A DNA stretch of 64,000 nucleotides, taken from positions 1 through 64,000 of the forward strand of contig JASLLL010000012.1 of the NCBI GenBank assembly GCA_030747075.1. The letters are read 5' to 3'. The DNA comes from Gemmatimonadota bacterium (GTDB lineage Bacteria; ARS69). Position numbers and translations under genes: made by a program. Within the stretch, counting starts at the first letter, position 1. Every line of letters begins with the position of its first letter. Positions 42,889 to 52,175 of the stretch are shown one piece after another. The notes beneath the pieces were generated by a model, which saw nothing but the letters and a program-made list of their open reading frames with translations, did no database searches and was not told the origin of the DNA.

Positions 42889-44970
42889 CTATGACAGCTG
42901 GGAAGCCACCCGGATCGATTCCACCCGGTACGACTTCTCCTCCAGGTCGACCCCTTCTCCGGTCGCCGTGCCCAGAAGGCCCAGCGCCAGATCCGAAAGG
43001 TGCGAGAAGACGCGCGCGTCGGGGTCGGAGTCCCACGGGCCGAGGATGGTCACCTCGATGGAATCTCCGCCGTCTGTCGGTGCCAGCGTCGCGGTCGTAC
43101 CCACTGCGATGCTCCCGACATCCACGGACGATCGGTCGATCACCCGCACACGGCGAAGATCCCGATCCAACTGAGCGGCGCGCGTGTTGAGAAGTTCGTG
43201 CTTCTGCCGGGCGGCATGGTATTCGAAGTTCTCGCGAAGATCCCCCTCTTCCCGCGCAATCCGAATGGCCTCCGCGTTCTGCGGAATCTGCACCTTCACC
43301 AGGTCGTCCAGTTCCGCACGCTTCGCTTCCACCGCCTCCATCGTTGCATGGAAGGAGTCCTCCGACTTCCGCTTCCGAATGTCCGGATACGCACGGAAGA
43401 TCTTCCGCCTGAGCGTCGTCTTCCGGTGATCCTCCAGCCCGCCCGCGGAATCCAGTGTCGACAGCAGGCGGTCCGCCTCCGCACGCCCGCCCATGTCGAA
43501 GACGGCGAACGCCAGCCCGTCTTCCTCAAAGTGTTCCCGAAGCGGCGTTCGCAGCGTCTTGAACTCGGGCAGTTCCAGCGCATCGAGAATCCGCGAGATC
43601 AGTCCCAGCGTCGCCCTGCTCTTCAGCTCATCGCGAGCCAGGACCTGTCGCGTTACCCATACGAACCCGTGCGGCCTCCGGCGCGGCACCGCCAGCGCGT
43701 CCGCGACGAGCCGGTCCGCACTGCCCTCCGGACCCTCCGTGAGAAGTTCGTCATAGAGCGCACTCATGAGGCGATAGTCCGTCTCCGCAAAGAAGAGCGT
43801 GCGATGAAGCGTGGGCCAGTCGTCGGGACAGATCTTGCGAATCCGGCGATGGAATGCCTCTCGATGTCTCCGGTCCGGCAGGGACGACAGGATCTCCGGT
43901 CCGTCTTCCCGTGCGAGGATCGACTCCAGAGGAAAGACCGCCTCGTGGTCCGACGCAAGCTCCTCAAGAAGACAGTCCATCTCCAGAGACTCGCGGGAGA
44001 GTTCGTCCGAACACCGGCTCAGATCTTCGCGCAGCCCCGCAATCAGGACATCCTTCACCCGGCCGCCGCGCCTCGCATGCTTCCTGGCCAGTTCCACACG
44101 AACGGCAAGCGGCGCCCCCTCAAACTCCACGAGGATCGCGTCTTCCGCCGCATCGGGCGAATGGCTCCACGCGAAGGCGTTCTTCCGGCCCCGCGCGGGC
44201 AACAGTTGCGGGTGCTTTCGCGCGCGTGCCCACCACGAAGTCCACTTCGCGCCTTCCACCACTCCCGTCAGGCATTCGCGAATCTCCCCGGCCGACAGCG
44301 GACGATGGAAGACAGCGAATACTTCGCGGAGGATTTCGCCGGGGTCCGCCTTGGCCAGTTCACGAATGCGGTCCGGATCCGACAGCCGTTCCATCATGAA
44401 GTGGTTCTCGGGAATGTGCGTGATGAGACGCTTGGCTTCGTCCGCGCGCGCCACGAGGCTTCCGCCCTTCTCGAAGCGGACCGTGACCTTCTGGAGACCG
44501 AGGTTGGTGGCGACCACCTTCCCGAGTCCCTTCCCGAACAGGAAGAACCCCGCGTCCCTTTCGAAGCGAAGCCAGTCCCGTAGATTCGTGAAGACGCGCA
44601 CGGGATCCGTCGCCTCCTCCAGCGCGAACAGCTCCAGCACCTCCTCCAGATCCTCCCGGTCGGCGTGCCGGGCGCGCAGGATCTCGATCGTCTTCGTGCG
44701 GAGTCCCTGATCCTGCGGCGACAGCCTGACCCCCTCGGCAAGGGCATCCAGCGCATCCTTCCACAGCTGCTTCTCCGCCAGCGCGTCCGCCCGGAGCGCG
44801 ATCAGTTCCGCCATCTTCGCCCGGGTCTTCGCCGCGCACATTCCCCGCGCGACCTCCACGAACCACTCGGTGTCCTCCGGATTCGACTCCAGCCGGGAAA
44901 ACCACTCGTTCTCGATCTCGTCGATTCGCTTCCTCTTGATCAGCCGAAGAAGCTCGGTGTCCAGTTCCAC
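42889..44970 (-). CDS. greA: Extended GreA-type transcription elongation factor
   Basis: 693 residues from the GTG at 44970, chosen for GGGAGG 4 bases upstream; the ATG at 44988 would add six residues. Only the last 160 residues are GreA/GreB: a coiled coil whose tip, EEGDLRENFEYHAARQKHEL, keeps the Asp and Glu that reach the RNA polymerase active site, then the C-terminal FKBP-like domain (GTTATLAPTDGGDSIEVTIL, FSHLSDLALGLLGTATGEGV). The first 530 residues are helical, with a TPR-like start (LWKDALDALAEGVRLSPQDQ). Chlamydiae and some related lineages carry a similarly long GreA. It rescues backtracked polymerase by transcript cleavage. It is 24 bases after pepF on the same strand. Confidence 0.87.
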   Translation of the reverse strand: MELDTELLRLIKRKRIDEIENEWFSRLESNPEDTEWFVEVARGMCAAKTRAKMAELIALRADALAEKQLWKDALDALAEGVRLSPQDQGLRTKTIEILRARHADREDLEEVLELFALEEATDPVRVFTNLRDWLRFERDAGFFLFGKGLGKVVATNLGLQKVTVRFEKGGSLVARADEAKRLITHIPENHFMMERLSDPDRIRELAKADPGEILREVFAVFHRPLSAGEIRECLTGVVEGAKWTSWWARARKHPQLLPARGRKNAFAWSHSPDAAEDAILVEFEGAPLAVRVELARKHARRGGRVKDVLIAGLREDLSRCSDELSRESLEMDCLLEELASDHEAVFPLESILAREDGPEILSSLPDRRHREAFHRRIRKICPDDWPTLHRTLFFAETDYRLMSALYDELLTEGPEGSADRLVADALAVPRRRPHGFVWVTRQVLARDELKSRATLGLISRILDALELPEFKTLRTPLREHFEEDGLAFAVFDMGGRAEADRLLSTLDSAGGLEDHRKTTLRRKIFRAYPDIRKRKSEDSFHATMEAVEAKRAELDDLVKVQIPQNAEAIRIAREEGDLRENFEYHAARQKHELLNTRAAQLDRDLRRVRVIDRSSVDVGSIAVGTTATLAPTDGGDSIEVTILGPWDSDPDARVFSHLSDLALGLLGTATGEGVDLEEKSYRVESIRVASQLS

Positions 44971-44994
44971 GGTTCCTCCCGGTAACATCGAAGC

Positions 44995-46872
44995 CTAGTT
45001 TCTGCCCGGCACGCCGTGCCGTTCCACATGCTCGTCCAGTCGGTCGAGAAGCGTTTCAAAGAGGTCCAGCGTATCCGTAACCGCTTCCGGCCCTGCCAGG
45101 TCCACCCCTGCGCGGCGCAGGGTCTCGATGGGATAGTCCGAATCTCCGGCCGCAAGAAAGTCCAGGTACGCCTGTCGCTCGGAAGGCCCTCCGGAGAGAA
45201 TCCTTCGCGACAGGGCCACGGCCGCCGAGAAGCCCGTGGCGTACTGGTAGACATAGTACCCGGTGTAGAAGTGCGGAATCCGCGACCAGGCGGCCGCCGC
45301 ACGCTCCCCAAAGGCAAGTTCAGGACCCATCATGTCGCGGTAAGCATTCCCGAACGCGCCACCGAGCGTCTCATGAGTCAGCGGGCGCCCCTCTTCCGCC
45401 ATGCAGTGAACCTCGTGTTCGAAGCGCGCGTAGATCACCTGATGGAAGACCGTCCCGCGCAACTGATCCAGATACTGGTTGAGAAGAGCAAAACGCCGGT
45501 CCGGTTCTTCCGTGGTTGCAAGGAGGTGCTCCATCAGGAGAACTTCGTTGGTGGTGGACGCGACCTCCGCAAGAAAGATGGGCGTGTGCGAATACGCATA
45601 CGGCTGCGACTCGGATGTGTAGTGATGATGCACGGCATGCCCCATCTCGTGCGCCAGCGTAAAGAGGTGGTCCAGCGTGCCCTGATAGTTCATGAGGACG
45701 AATGGGTGGGTGGCCCATGCGCCCCACGAATAGGCACCGGACCGCTTCCCGCGCGTCGGGAGTACATCCACCCAGCCGCCCCCGGAGATGCCGTGGGCCA
45801 TGGTCGCCCCGTACTCCTCTCCGAGCGGAGCCAACCCTTCGCGGAGAATGCTCCCCGCATCCTCCCAGCGAACTTCCCACGACGGCGCATCTCCCAGCGG
45901 CACAAACATGTCGTGTGGATGAAGCTCGTCGACGCCCAGCAGCCGCTTCCGCTGCGCGACATATCGATGCATGGCACCCGCGCGGCCGGCCACAGAGTCG
46001 AGAAGCGTGTGAAAAACACCTTCCGGGATGTTCGACGAATGCAGCGCCGCCGCGAGACACGACGAATACCCCCGGGCGCGCGAGTAGAAGACATCGCGCT
46101 TGACCGCCCCCCCGAGAAGGGCGGCCAGGGTGTTCCTGTGCGCCTCGTACCCACGCATCAGGCTGTTCCACGCACCCTCACGAAGAACGCGGTCCGGGTT
46201 TTCCATGAGGACGGGGTACCGCGCGGGAGTGACCTCGTGCTCCTCTCCCTCGGAGTCCGGGACGGCGTCGAACCGGAGATCGGCGTCGTTCAGCATCCCG
46301 AATGCGGAGTTCGGCACGCGCGAGAGTTCGCCGGCGGACGCCAGCAACTCTTCTTCGCGGGAGGAGAGCATGTGCTCCCGAAGCCGCACGAGGTTCTCCA
46401 GGTAGTGACGCCATGGGGAAAGTTCCTCCGCGCCGAGATAGGTCTGCAGCTGTTCATCCGGCAGCGCGAGAATCTCCGGTTCCACGAAGGCACCCGCCTC
46501 CGCCACGCGAACCGCCAGACGCGCCACCCGGTCGGCCATCCCCTGCGGCCCCGTGGCGCGGGTGTCCTCATCGCGAAGGAGGTGCGCCCAGACATACGCC
46601 GTGTCGATCGCCGACTCCAGCTCCGCCTTCCGGGAGAGGACTTCGCAAAGCGGCCCCGGACCATCGCCGAGCGTTCCCCGACATTCGCTCAGTCGTTCGG
46701 CCTCGTCAGGCAGGCGGTCCATCTCCGCCCCCCAGGCCGCCTCGTCCGCGAATATGTCCGACAGGCGCCACCGGAGCGACTCGTTCACGCCGCTTCGGTC
46801 GGGCGTCACGGCCGGCGCGGAGGGCGACGACGACGCGGAGAAAACGGATGCGATTGTTCGGGCTGGCTCCAC
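44995..46872 (-). CDS. pepF: Oligoendopeptidase F (M3 metallopeptidase)
   Basis: 625 residues from the GTG at 46872 (AAGGAG 9 bases upstream); the frame is open to 46965 but the extra residues look unlike a protein. Zinc peptidase of family M3B: the site TLAHEMGHAVHHHYTSE gives H-E-x-x-H, and IFLAEVASTTNEVLL supplies the third ligand Glu. Further family blocks are RYPVLMENPDRVLREGAWNS, SRARGYSSCLAAALHSSNIP, RGKRSGAYSWGAWATHPFVL, and the C-terminal substrate wall IPHFYTGYYVYQYATGFSAA with the Tyr that stabilises the intermediate. It degrades short peptides in the cytoplasm. No signal peptide is present. It is probably cotranscribed with the GreA gene. Confidence 0.93.
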   Translation of the reverse strand: MEPARTIASVFSASSSPSAPAVTPDRSGVNESLRWRLSDIFADEAAWGAEMDRLPDEAERLSECRGTLGDGPGPLCEVLSRKAELESAIDTAYVWAHLLRDEDTRATGPQGMADRVARLAVRVAEAGAFVEPEILALPDEQLQTYLGAEELSPWRHYLENLVRLREHMLSSREEELLASAGELSRVPNSAFGMLNDADLRFDAVPDSEGEEHEVTPARYPVLMENPDRVLREGAWNSLMRGYEAHRNTLAALLGGAVKRDVFYSRARGYSSCLAAALHSSNIPEGVFHTLLDSVAGRAGAMHRYVAQRKRLLGVDELHPHDMFVPLGDAPSWEVRWEDAGSILREGLAPLGEEYGATMAHGISGGGWVDVLPTRGKRSGAYSWGAWATHPFVLMNYQGTLDHLFTLAHEMGHAVHHHYTSESQPYAYSHTPIFLAEVASTTNEVLLMEHLLATTEEPDRRFALLNQYLDQLRGTVFHQVIYARFEHEVHCMAEEGRPLTHETLGGAFGNAYRDMMGPELAFGERAAAAWSRIPHFYTGYYVYQYATGFSAAVALSRRILSGGPSERQAYLDFLAAGDSDYPIETLRRAGVDLAGPEAVTDTLDLFETLLDRLDEHVERHGVPGRN

Positions 46873-46989
46873 GAGGAGGTGCTCCTTCCGGAAATGCCGG
46901 GATGACGAAATCGGCCGCCCATTCTCCTCCAGATCGATGCCGGGTGGCAAGCCCCGCGACGACACCTGTCCGAAAAGCCCAGATAGGTG

Positions 46990-46995
46990 TATCGT
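46990..46995 (+). promoter_or_regulatory. Possible -10 box for the LpoB operon
   Basis: TATCGT lies 55 bases before the ATG at 47051; the -35 region (CTGTCC, 18 bases upstream) is weak. The same hexamer is used at 18407 and 56139. Confidence 0.35.
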
Positions 46996-47050
46996 CCGCC
47001 CCGGATCCCCCCGGCTGTCATGATCTGACCTCGCTACTCAGGAGGCCCCG

Positions 47051-47662
47051 ATGAAACCGATGAACCCTCTTCTCACGGCTGCCGTGGCAGTCGCCCTCTG
47101 CATGATTCTCCCGGGTTGCGGCGGCAAGACCGTCACTCGCCTCGATCAGGACACGGTGACGGACCTCTCCGGCCGGTGGAACGACACGGACTCCCGGATC
47201 GTGGCGGAGGAGATGATTCGCGACTGCCTCTCCCGGCCGTGGATTCGCCAGCATGTCCTGACCGAGGGCAGGATCCCCGTGATTGTCGTTGGGGCGGTGC
47301 GCAACAAGACGATGGAGCACATCCCCGTGGACACCTTCATCAAGAGTATCGAGCGGGAGTTCATCAACTCAGGAGATGTGAAGGTGGTGGCGGACGCCGG
47401 AGAGCGTGCGGACATCCGTACGGAACGCGAAGAGATGCGGGGGAATGTCACGGCAGAGACCCTCAAGCGATTCGGCCGCGAGACCGGCGCCGACTTCGTG
47501 CTGACCGGCGCCATCCAGCAGATCGTCGACGAAGAAGGCCGCCGGAAGGTCTCCTTCTATCAGACGGACCTTGAGTTGATCCATGTGGAATCCAACGAGA
47601 AGAAGTGGATCGGGACGAAGCGGATCAAGAAGGACATCGACCGGGCCCGTTTCTCGGGATAG
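47051..47662 (+). CDS. lpoB: LpoB-like penicillin-binding-protein activator lipoprotein
   Basis: 203 residues from the ATG at 47051 with AGGAGG upstream. Signal peptide with lipobox ILPGC. The folded part matches LpoB: LSGRWNDTDSRIVAEEMIRD, IPVIVVGAVRNKTMEHIPVD, FIKSIEREFINSGDVKVVAD, GRETGADFVLTGAIQQIVDE and YQTDLELIHVESNEKKWIGT. In proteobacteria LpoB reaches from the outer membrane to activate a bifunctional penicillin-binding protein; outside them homologues are common but untested. The next gene starts 4 bases after the stop and is a TPR lipoprotein that often accompanies it. Confidence 0.87.
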   Translation: MKPMNPLLTAAVAVALCMILPGCGGKTVTRLDQDTVTDLSGRWNDTDSRIVAEEMIRDCLSRPWIRQHVLTEGRIPVIVVGAVRNKTMEHIPVDTFIKSIEREFINSGDVKVVADAGERADIRTEREEMRGNVTAETLKRFGRETGADFVLTGAIQQIVDEEGRRKVSFYQTDLELIHVESNEKKWIGTKRIKKDIDRARFSG

Positions 47663-47666
47663 CCCT

Positions 47667-49073
47667 GTGAACTTCCCGGGCTGGTTCCGAAGGCGAACTC
47701 CCGCGTGGGGACTGCTCCTTGCCGTCCTGGCCGGATGCGCCACCTACACGATGAAGGCGATCGGCGTTCGAGACCCGCTGTTGCGCGGCGATCTCCCCGC
47801 CGCACACTCCTTCCTCACGAAAGAGAAGCCGGGCGGCGACGGGCTTCCGTATCTGTTTGAACTCGGACTCGTCCTGCGAACGCTTGGGCGATTCGACGAA
47901 TCCAACGCCGTCTTCCAGCGCGCCGAAGATCGCATCGACGACCTGCTCACAAAGTCCCTCTCGCGGGAAGTCCTGTCGCTGGCCACCAGCGACGAGACGC
48001 TCCACTACGCGGGAGAGATCTGGGAGCAGGTCCTCCTCCACCACTACCGGGCGATGAACTATGTGGACCTCCTCCGATTCGACGACGCGATTGTCGAATG
48101 CCGGAAGGCCAGTCATCGGCTGGCGGTGTATGCGGACGCGCAGTCGAATCCGCACACCTACCGCGACGATGCGTTCATGCAGTACGAAACCGCCATTTTG
48201 TACGAGGCGGCCGGGGAACTGAACGACGCATGGGTCTCCCTGCGACTTGCGGAGGAGGCGTACGAACGGTACCTGGCATCCTACGGAATCGCGGCGCCCT
48301 CCTGGTTGGCGCGGGATCTCATGCGGGTTGCGGCCGCACTGGGATACGACCGGGAACTGGAGAAGCTCCGGTCGCGATACCCGGGGACGGAACTGGTCGA
48401 AGTGGAGGAACTCCTCCGGGCCGGGGAGATTGTCCTCTTCTGGGAAGAGGGGTTCCTCCCGGCGAAAATCCAGGAGGAAGTCCACCTGCCGGTCTACAAG
48501 AACGACGGGGATGAGGAAGACCGCGAGAAGTTCGCTCGCATTCTCGCTCATCGACGCGGACAGACGAAGATCCCGCACGGAAAGAAACTGGACTACTTCC
48601 TTCGCGTGGCGCTCCCGGCCTATCTCCCGCAGGCTCCGAATCACGCATCCAGCCGCGCGGTTCTCTCTGCCGCCGGGCGGTTCGCGACGACTGAAGTCGC
48701 CGAGGATCTGGACGCGATTGCCCGCGCGGGTCTGACCGACCGAATGCCGACCATCCTCTTCCGGGCGGTGCTGCGCGCCATTGGCAAGTACGGGATCACG
48801 CGCGCAGTGGAAGAGGAGCGAGGGGAGATTGCCGGGCTCTTCGCCAACCTCCTGACCGCTGCCACGGAAAAGGCCGACACGCGCAGTTGGATCACGCTTC
48901 CACGCACCATTCAGATGGCACGGCTTGTCGTCGAACCCGGAACGCATGACATCCTTCTGGAGTGCCGCGGGCCGCACGGACAGGTCACCGAGTCCGTCCA
49001 GTTTGAAGGCGTGGAGGTCGGCGCGGGAGAGATCCGCGTCCTTTCTCATCGCACCTTCTTCGGGGCCCGATAG
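47667..49073 (+). CDS. TPR lipoprotein of the COG3014 type
   Basis: 468 residues from a GTG at 47667, 4 bases after the lpoB stop and likely translated by coupling. Lipobox VLAGC followed by ATYTMKAIGVRDPLLRGDLP. TPR-like helices: LFELGLVLRTLGRFDESNAV, EIWEQVLLHHYRAMNYVDLL, RFDDAIVECRKASHRLAVYA, AILYEAAGELNDAWVSLRLA. Then the family block GEIVLFWEEGFLPAKIQEEV and a C-terminal beta region that ends GEIRVLSHRTFFGAR. Members are encoded beside LpoB-like genes in many bacteria, suggesting a joint role at the outer membrane or in cell-wall synthesis; this rests on gene neighbourhood, not on experiment here. Confidence 0.82.
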   Translation: MNFPGWFRRRTPAWGLLLAVLAGCATYTMKAIGVRDPLLRGDLPAAHSFLTKEKPGGDGLPYLFELGLVLRTLGRFDESNAVFQRAEDRIDDLLTKSLSREVLSLATSDETLHYAGEIWEQVLLHHYRAMNYVDLLRFDDAIVECRKASHRLAVYADAQSNPHTYRDDAFMQYETAILYEAAGELNDAWVSLRLAEEAYERYLASYGIAAPSWLARDLMRVAAALGYDRELEKLRSRYPGTELVEVEELLRAGEIVLFWEEGFLPAKIQEEVHLPVYKNDGDEEDREKFARILAHRRGQTKIPHGKKLDYFLRVALPAYLPQAPNHASSRAVLSAAGRFATTEVAEDLDAIARAGLTDRMPTILFRAVLRAIGKYGITRAVEEERGEIAGLFANLLTAATEKADTRSWITLPRTIQMARLVVEPGTHDILLECRGPHGQVTESVQFEGVEVGAGEIRVLSHRTFFGAR

Positions 49074-49157
49074 AGCCCACCGGCACGCACGGTCTCCTCC
49101 CCCTTGCACCCGTGCCGATGTGTTCCTAGTGTGGAGCGTCCCCCGGGGGGGAGCACC

Positions 49158-49496
49158 ATGCCGCACCACTTATTTCCCCGGCCCCAGATGGCCGTTCCCG
49201 TCGTTCTCTTTCTGGGTGCTTTCCATACCGCCCAGCAGAGCCTCCTTGCGACGGGCGCAGCCCTTCTGCCCATCTCGTTCTCCATCGGGTTTCAGACGCA
49301 TCGGGGGGCGTGGCCCCGGGCGGTTCTTCTCGCACTGGTGGTCCCCGTGTTCGACCTCGCTCTGCGCGGGTGCCTGGCGGTCGACACGACTCCGCTCTCG
49401 CTTCTGCTCACTGCGCCCGCGCTGCTTGGATTCTACTGTGGCGCCGCCTCAAGGCGCGGATTCGCCTACCTCGGGCGAGGGACACGCCGGGGCTGA
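49158..49496 (+). CDS. Small membrane protein
   Basis: 112 residues from the ATG at 49158 with GGGGGGAG upstream (an earlier in-frame ATG at 49104 lacks a ribosome site). Three hydrophobic stretches: VPVVLFLGAFHTAQQS, AVLLALVVPVFDLALRGCLA and LSLLLTAPALLGFYCGAA, ending in a basic tail RRGFAYLGRGTRRG. No family is recognised. It follows the TPR lipoprotein gene by 84 bases and may belong to that envelope operon. Confidence 0.5.
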   Translation: MPHHLFPRPQMAVPVVLFLGAFHTAQQSLLATGAALLPISFSIGFQTHRGAWPRAVLLALVVPVFDLALRGCLAVDTTPLSLLLTAPALLGFYCGAASRRGFAYLGRGTRRG

Positions 49497-49512
49497 AGTC
49501 CGGCCGGGGACA

Positions 49513-49521
49513 TGGTAGAAT
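49513..49521 (+). promoter_or_regulatory. Extended -10 element upstream of the third BNR gene
   Basis: TGGTAGAAT lies 47 bases before the ATG at 49569. CTGAAG, 17 bases further up, is a poor -35 box. Confidence 0.5.
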
Positions 49522-49568
49522 GACGCCTCCCCTCCCCCCCGCTCACCTCTTCTGCGGAGAGCCGCACC

Positions 49569-52160
49569 ATGCGTCGAACCACGATCGGCCCCGTCCTAGT
49601 CGCGGGTACCGCGCTCTCGCTCTTTCTTGGCGTTCGCTCCGCACCGCTCGCTCCTCCGAAGGCGCCCAACGAGCACTTCCACCTCGAACGCGCCTGGCCG
49701 CACGCGGACATCCCGCCCGGCGCTCATGCCCGCGCACTGGAGCAGGCGCGCGCCATGCCGGTGGCGGTCCCCGGGGATGCGAACCGGGGAACCCCCGTCG
49801 TATGGGCGGAGACGGGTCCGGACAATGTGGGCGGGCGAGTCACGGCGGTCGTCGTCGACACGACGGGGGCGGCGGGGCGTGCGTGGATCGGAGCCGCCGA
49901 CGGGGGCATCCTTCGCACGACAGATACCGGCACGACCTGGGAACCGCTACTGGACGACTTCGGCGGATTGTCGATCGGGGCGCTCGCACAAGATCCGACC
50001 GCGCCCGGCACGCTCCTTGCGGGAACCGGCGAGGCCAACGCAAGCGGCGACTCCTACGACGGGATCGGGATGCTCCGCACCACCGACGGTGGAGACTCGT
50101 GGGCCGTCACCGGGCTTGCGGACTCAAAGCGCATCGCGCGGATTGCCTACGACCAGACCGACGCCGCACGAATCCATGTGGCCGTTTCCGGTGCTCTCTA
50201 TTCCAAAGGCGGTGATCGCGGAATGTACCGGTCGACCGACGGCGGCGCATCGTGGCACCAGACGCTCTTCGTCAGCGATTCCACCTCCGCCATCGATGTC
50301 GCCATCGACCCCACGGATGGCAACATACTCTACGCCGCGTTCTGGGAACGGATGCGCGCACCGGACGCGCGCAATGTCGCCGGCCCCACGAGCGGCATTC
50401 ACAAGTCCACCGACGGCGGAGATTCGTGGACGCTTCTTGCGGGAGGGCTCCCGTCACCCGGCCCGAGCGTGGGGCGGATCGGACTCTCGATCGCACCCTC
50501 GAACCCGAGCACGGTGTACGCGATCTATGCGGACACCCCCGGCTACTTCGCGGGAGTCTACAAAACGACCGATGCGGGAGGGTCGTGGGTTCGCATCGAC
50601 GACGGGGTCTCCCTCAACAACCTGTATTCGAGCTTCGGCTGGTACTTCGGCAATGTCCGCGTCCTGCCCGCCAACGAGAACCGCGTGTACGCCCTGGGGG
50701 TCGGACTCTACCGCTCGACCGACGGGGGTATCACCTGGAGCGAGATCACCGGCTCCCAGCATGTGGACATGCACGACCTGGTGTTCGCCGACTTCGACGG
50801 GAACGGACAGGTCGATCTCGTCTCCGGAAACGATGGCGGCATCTATGTCGGGCCGCGGTCCGGGAGTTTCTGGACGAAGAAGTACGACCTCCCCATCTCC
50901 CAGTTCTACGCGGTGACGCTGGATCCGTCGCTGCCTCATCGTGTGTACGGGGGCACTCAGGACAACGGAACGCAGCGCACGCTGACCGGCAACACGGACG
51001 ACTGGGATCACATCCTCGGAGGGGACGGCTTCACCTGCGTTGTGAATCCGACGAACTCCGCGGAGATCTTCGCCGAGTATCAGTGGGGATACCTTTACCG
51101 CTCGACAGACACCGGCGCCAGCTTCTCCTGGGCGGGCAACGGGATCGACTACAACGACCGCATGAACTGGCACACGCCCTTCGTGATGGACCCGTCCAAC
51201 CCCAACTCGCTCTACTATGGATCGCATCGCGTCTACCGCACGCTGGACAGCGGGAACAACTGGACGCCAGTCTCCCCGGACCTGACCGGCGGTCCGGGGA
51301 GCGGCAATCTGACCTTCGGCACGCTGACGACACTGGATGTCCTCGGAATCGTCGGTGGGCCGAGTACTGTCTACACCGGATCCGACGACGGGAATGTCCA
51401 TGTGACGACCGACAGCGGGAACAGCTGGACGAACATCAGCGCGGGACTTCCCGTGCGATATGTCACCGCGGTCGCCATGGATCCCGCCAGTCCCGCCATC
51501 GCGTATGTCACGCATTCGGGTTACCGCGAAGATGTGTTCCTTCCGCATGTTCATCGCACGGCGGATTACGGCGCCACCTGGACCGACATCACCGGCAACC
51601 TCCCCGAAGCGCCCGTGAACGACATCCTCCCGGACCCCGACTTCCCGACGCGGCTTTTCGTGGCCACGGATGTCGGCGTGTACTGGACGCCGGACCTCGG
51701 CGGCGTCTGGCTCAAGGTCGGGACGGGGCTGCCGCTTTCGGTGGTGACGGATATCGACCTGCACCCCGCGTCCCGTACGCTTCTGGCCGGAACGCACGGG
51801 CGGTCGGCCTTTCGTGCGGACATCTCCACCCTGGCCGACGGGACCGTGACCACTGAGGAACTCACGCCTGCCGCCAATGCGGTGATCCGACTCTCGCCGC
51901 CGAGTCCGAACCCGTCTCGGGGCGCGGTTTCGTTCTCGTTCTCCGTACCCGACGCGAACGCGTGGGCCCGTCTTTCGCTGGTCGATGTGGCCGGGCGGCT
52001 CGTTCGCGTTCTGCACGACGGTCCGGTGCCGGGGGGCAGCGTGAACGCCCAATGGGACGGGACGACGGAGACGGGAACTCCGGTGTCTCCGGGAGTCTAC
52101 TTCGCGCAGCTCATGTCCGCCGGGGAACTGAGAACCCGCAAGGCCGTTCGCATTCGATAA
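49569..52160 (+). CDS. BNR/sortilin-like exported protein with FlgD-like tail (third, divergent)
   Basis: 863 residues from the ATG at 49569 with GGAGAG upstream. Signal peptide TIGPVLVAGTALSLFLGVRS. Asp-box units run through most of it (TTDTGTTWEPLL, TTDGGDSWAVTG, STDGGASWHQTL, STDGGITWSEITG), with a calcium-type loop FADFDGNGQVDLV and GGTQDNGTQ at the equivalent place to the two other BNR proteins. It lacks their WKPYNR patch and is closer to the widespread glycosyl-hydrolase-like BNR proteins of soil bacteria. Tail: SPNPSRGAVSFSFSV, LVDVAGRLVRVL, QWDGTTETGTPV, GVYFAQL and RKAVRIR. The subtilase gene follows after 15 bases in one operon, hinting at joint secretion. Confidence 0.85.
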   Translation: MRRTTIGPVLVAGTALSLFLGVRSAPLAPPKAPNEHFHLERAWPHADIPPGAHARALEQARAMPVAVPGDANRGTPVVWAETGPDNVGGRVTAVVVDTTGAAGRAWIGAADGGILRTTDTGTTWEPLLDDFGGLSIGALAQDPTAPGTLLAGTGEANASGDSYDGIGMLRTTDGGDSWAVTGLADSKRIARIAYDQTDAARIHVAVSGALYSKGGDRGMYRSTDGGASWHQTLFVSDSTSAIDVAIDPTDGNILYAAFWERMRAPDARNVAGPTSGIHKSTDGGDSWTLLAGGLPSPGPSVGRIGLSIAPSNPSTVYAIYADTPGYFAGVYKTTDAGGSWVRIDDGVSLNNLYSSFGWYFGNVRVLPANENRVYALGVGLYRSTDGGITWSEITGSQHVDMHDLVFADFDGNGQVDLVSGNDGGIYVGPRSGSFWTKKYDLPISQFYAVTLDPSLPHRVYGGTQDNGTQRTLTGNTDDWDHILGGDGFTCVVNPTNSAEIFAEYQWGYLYRSTDTGASFSWAGNGIDYNDRMNWHTPFVMDPSNPNSLYYGSHRVYRTLDSGNNWTPVSPDLTGGPGSGNLTFGTLTTLDVLGIVGGPSTVYTGSDDGNVHVTTDSGNSWTNISAGLPVRYVTAVAMDPASPAIAYVTHSGYREDVFLPHVHRTADYGATWTDITGNLPEAPVNDILPDPDFPTRLFVATDVGVYWTPDLGGVWLKVGTGLPLSVVTDIDLHPASRTLLAGTHGRSAFRADISTLADGTVTTEELTPAANAVIRLSPPSPNPSRGAVSFSFSVPDANAWARLSLVDVAGRLVRVLHDGPVPGGSVNAQWDGTTETGTPVSPGVYFAQLMSAGELRTRKAVRIR

Positions 52161-52175
52161 CGCTGGAGGAGCACT

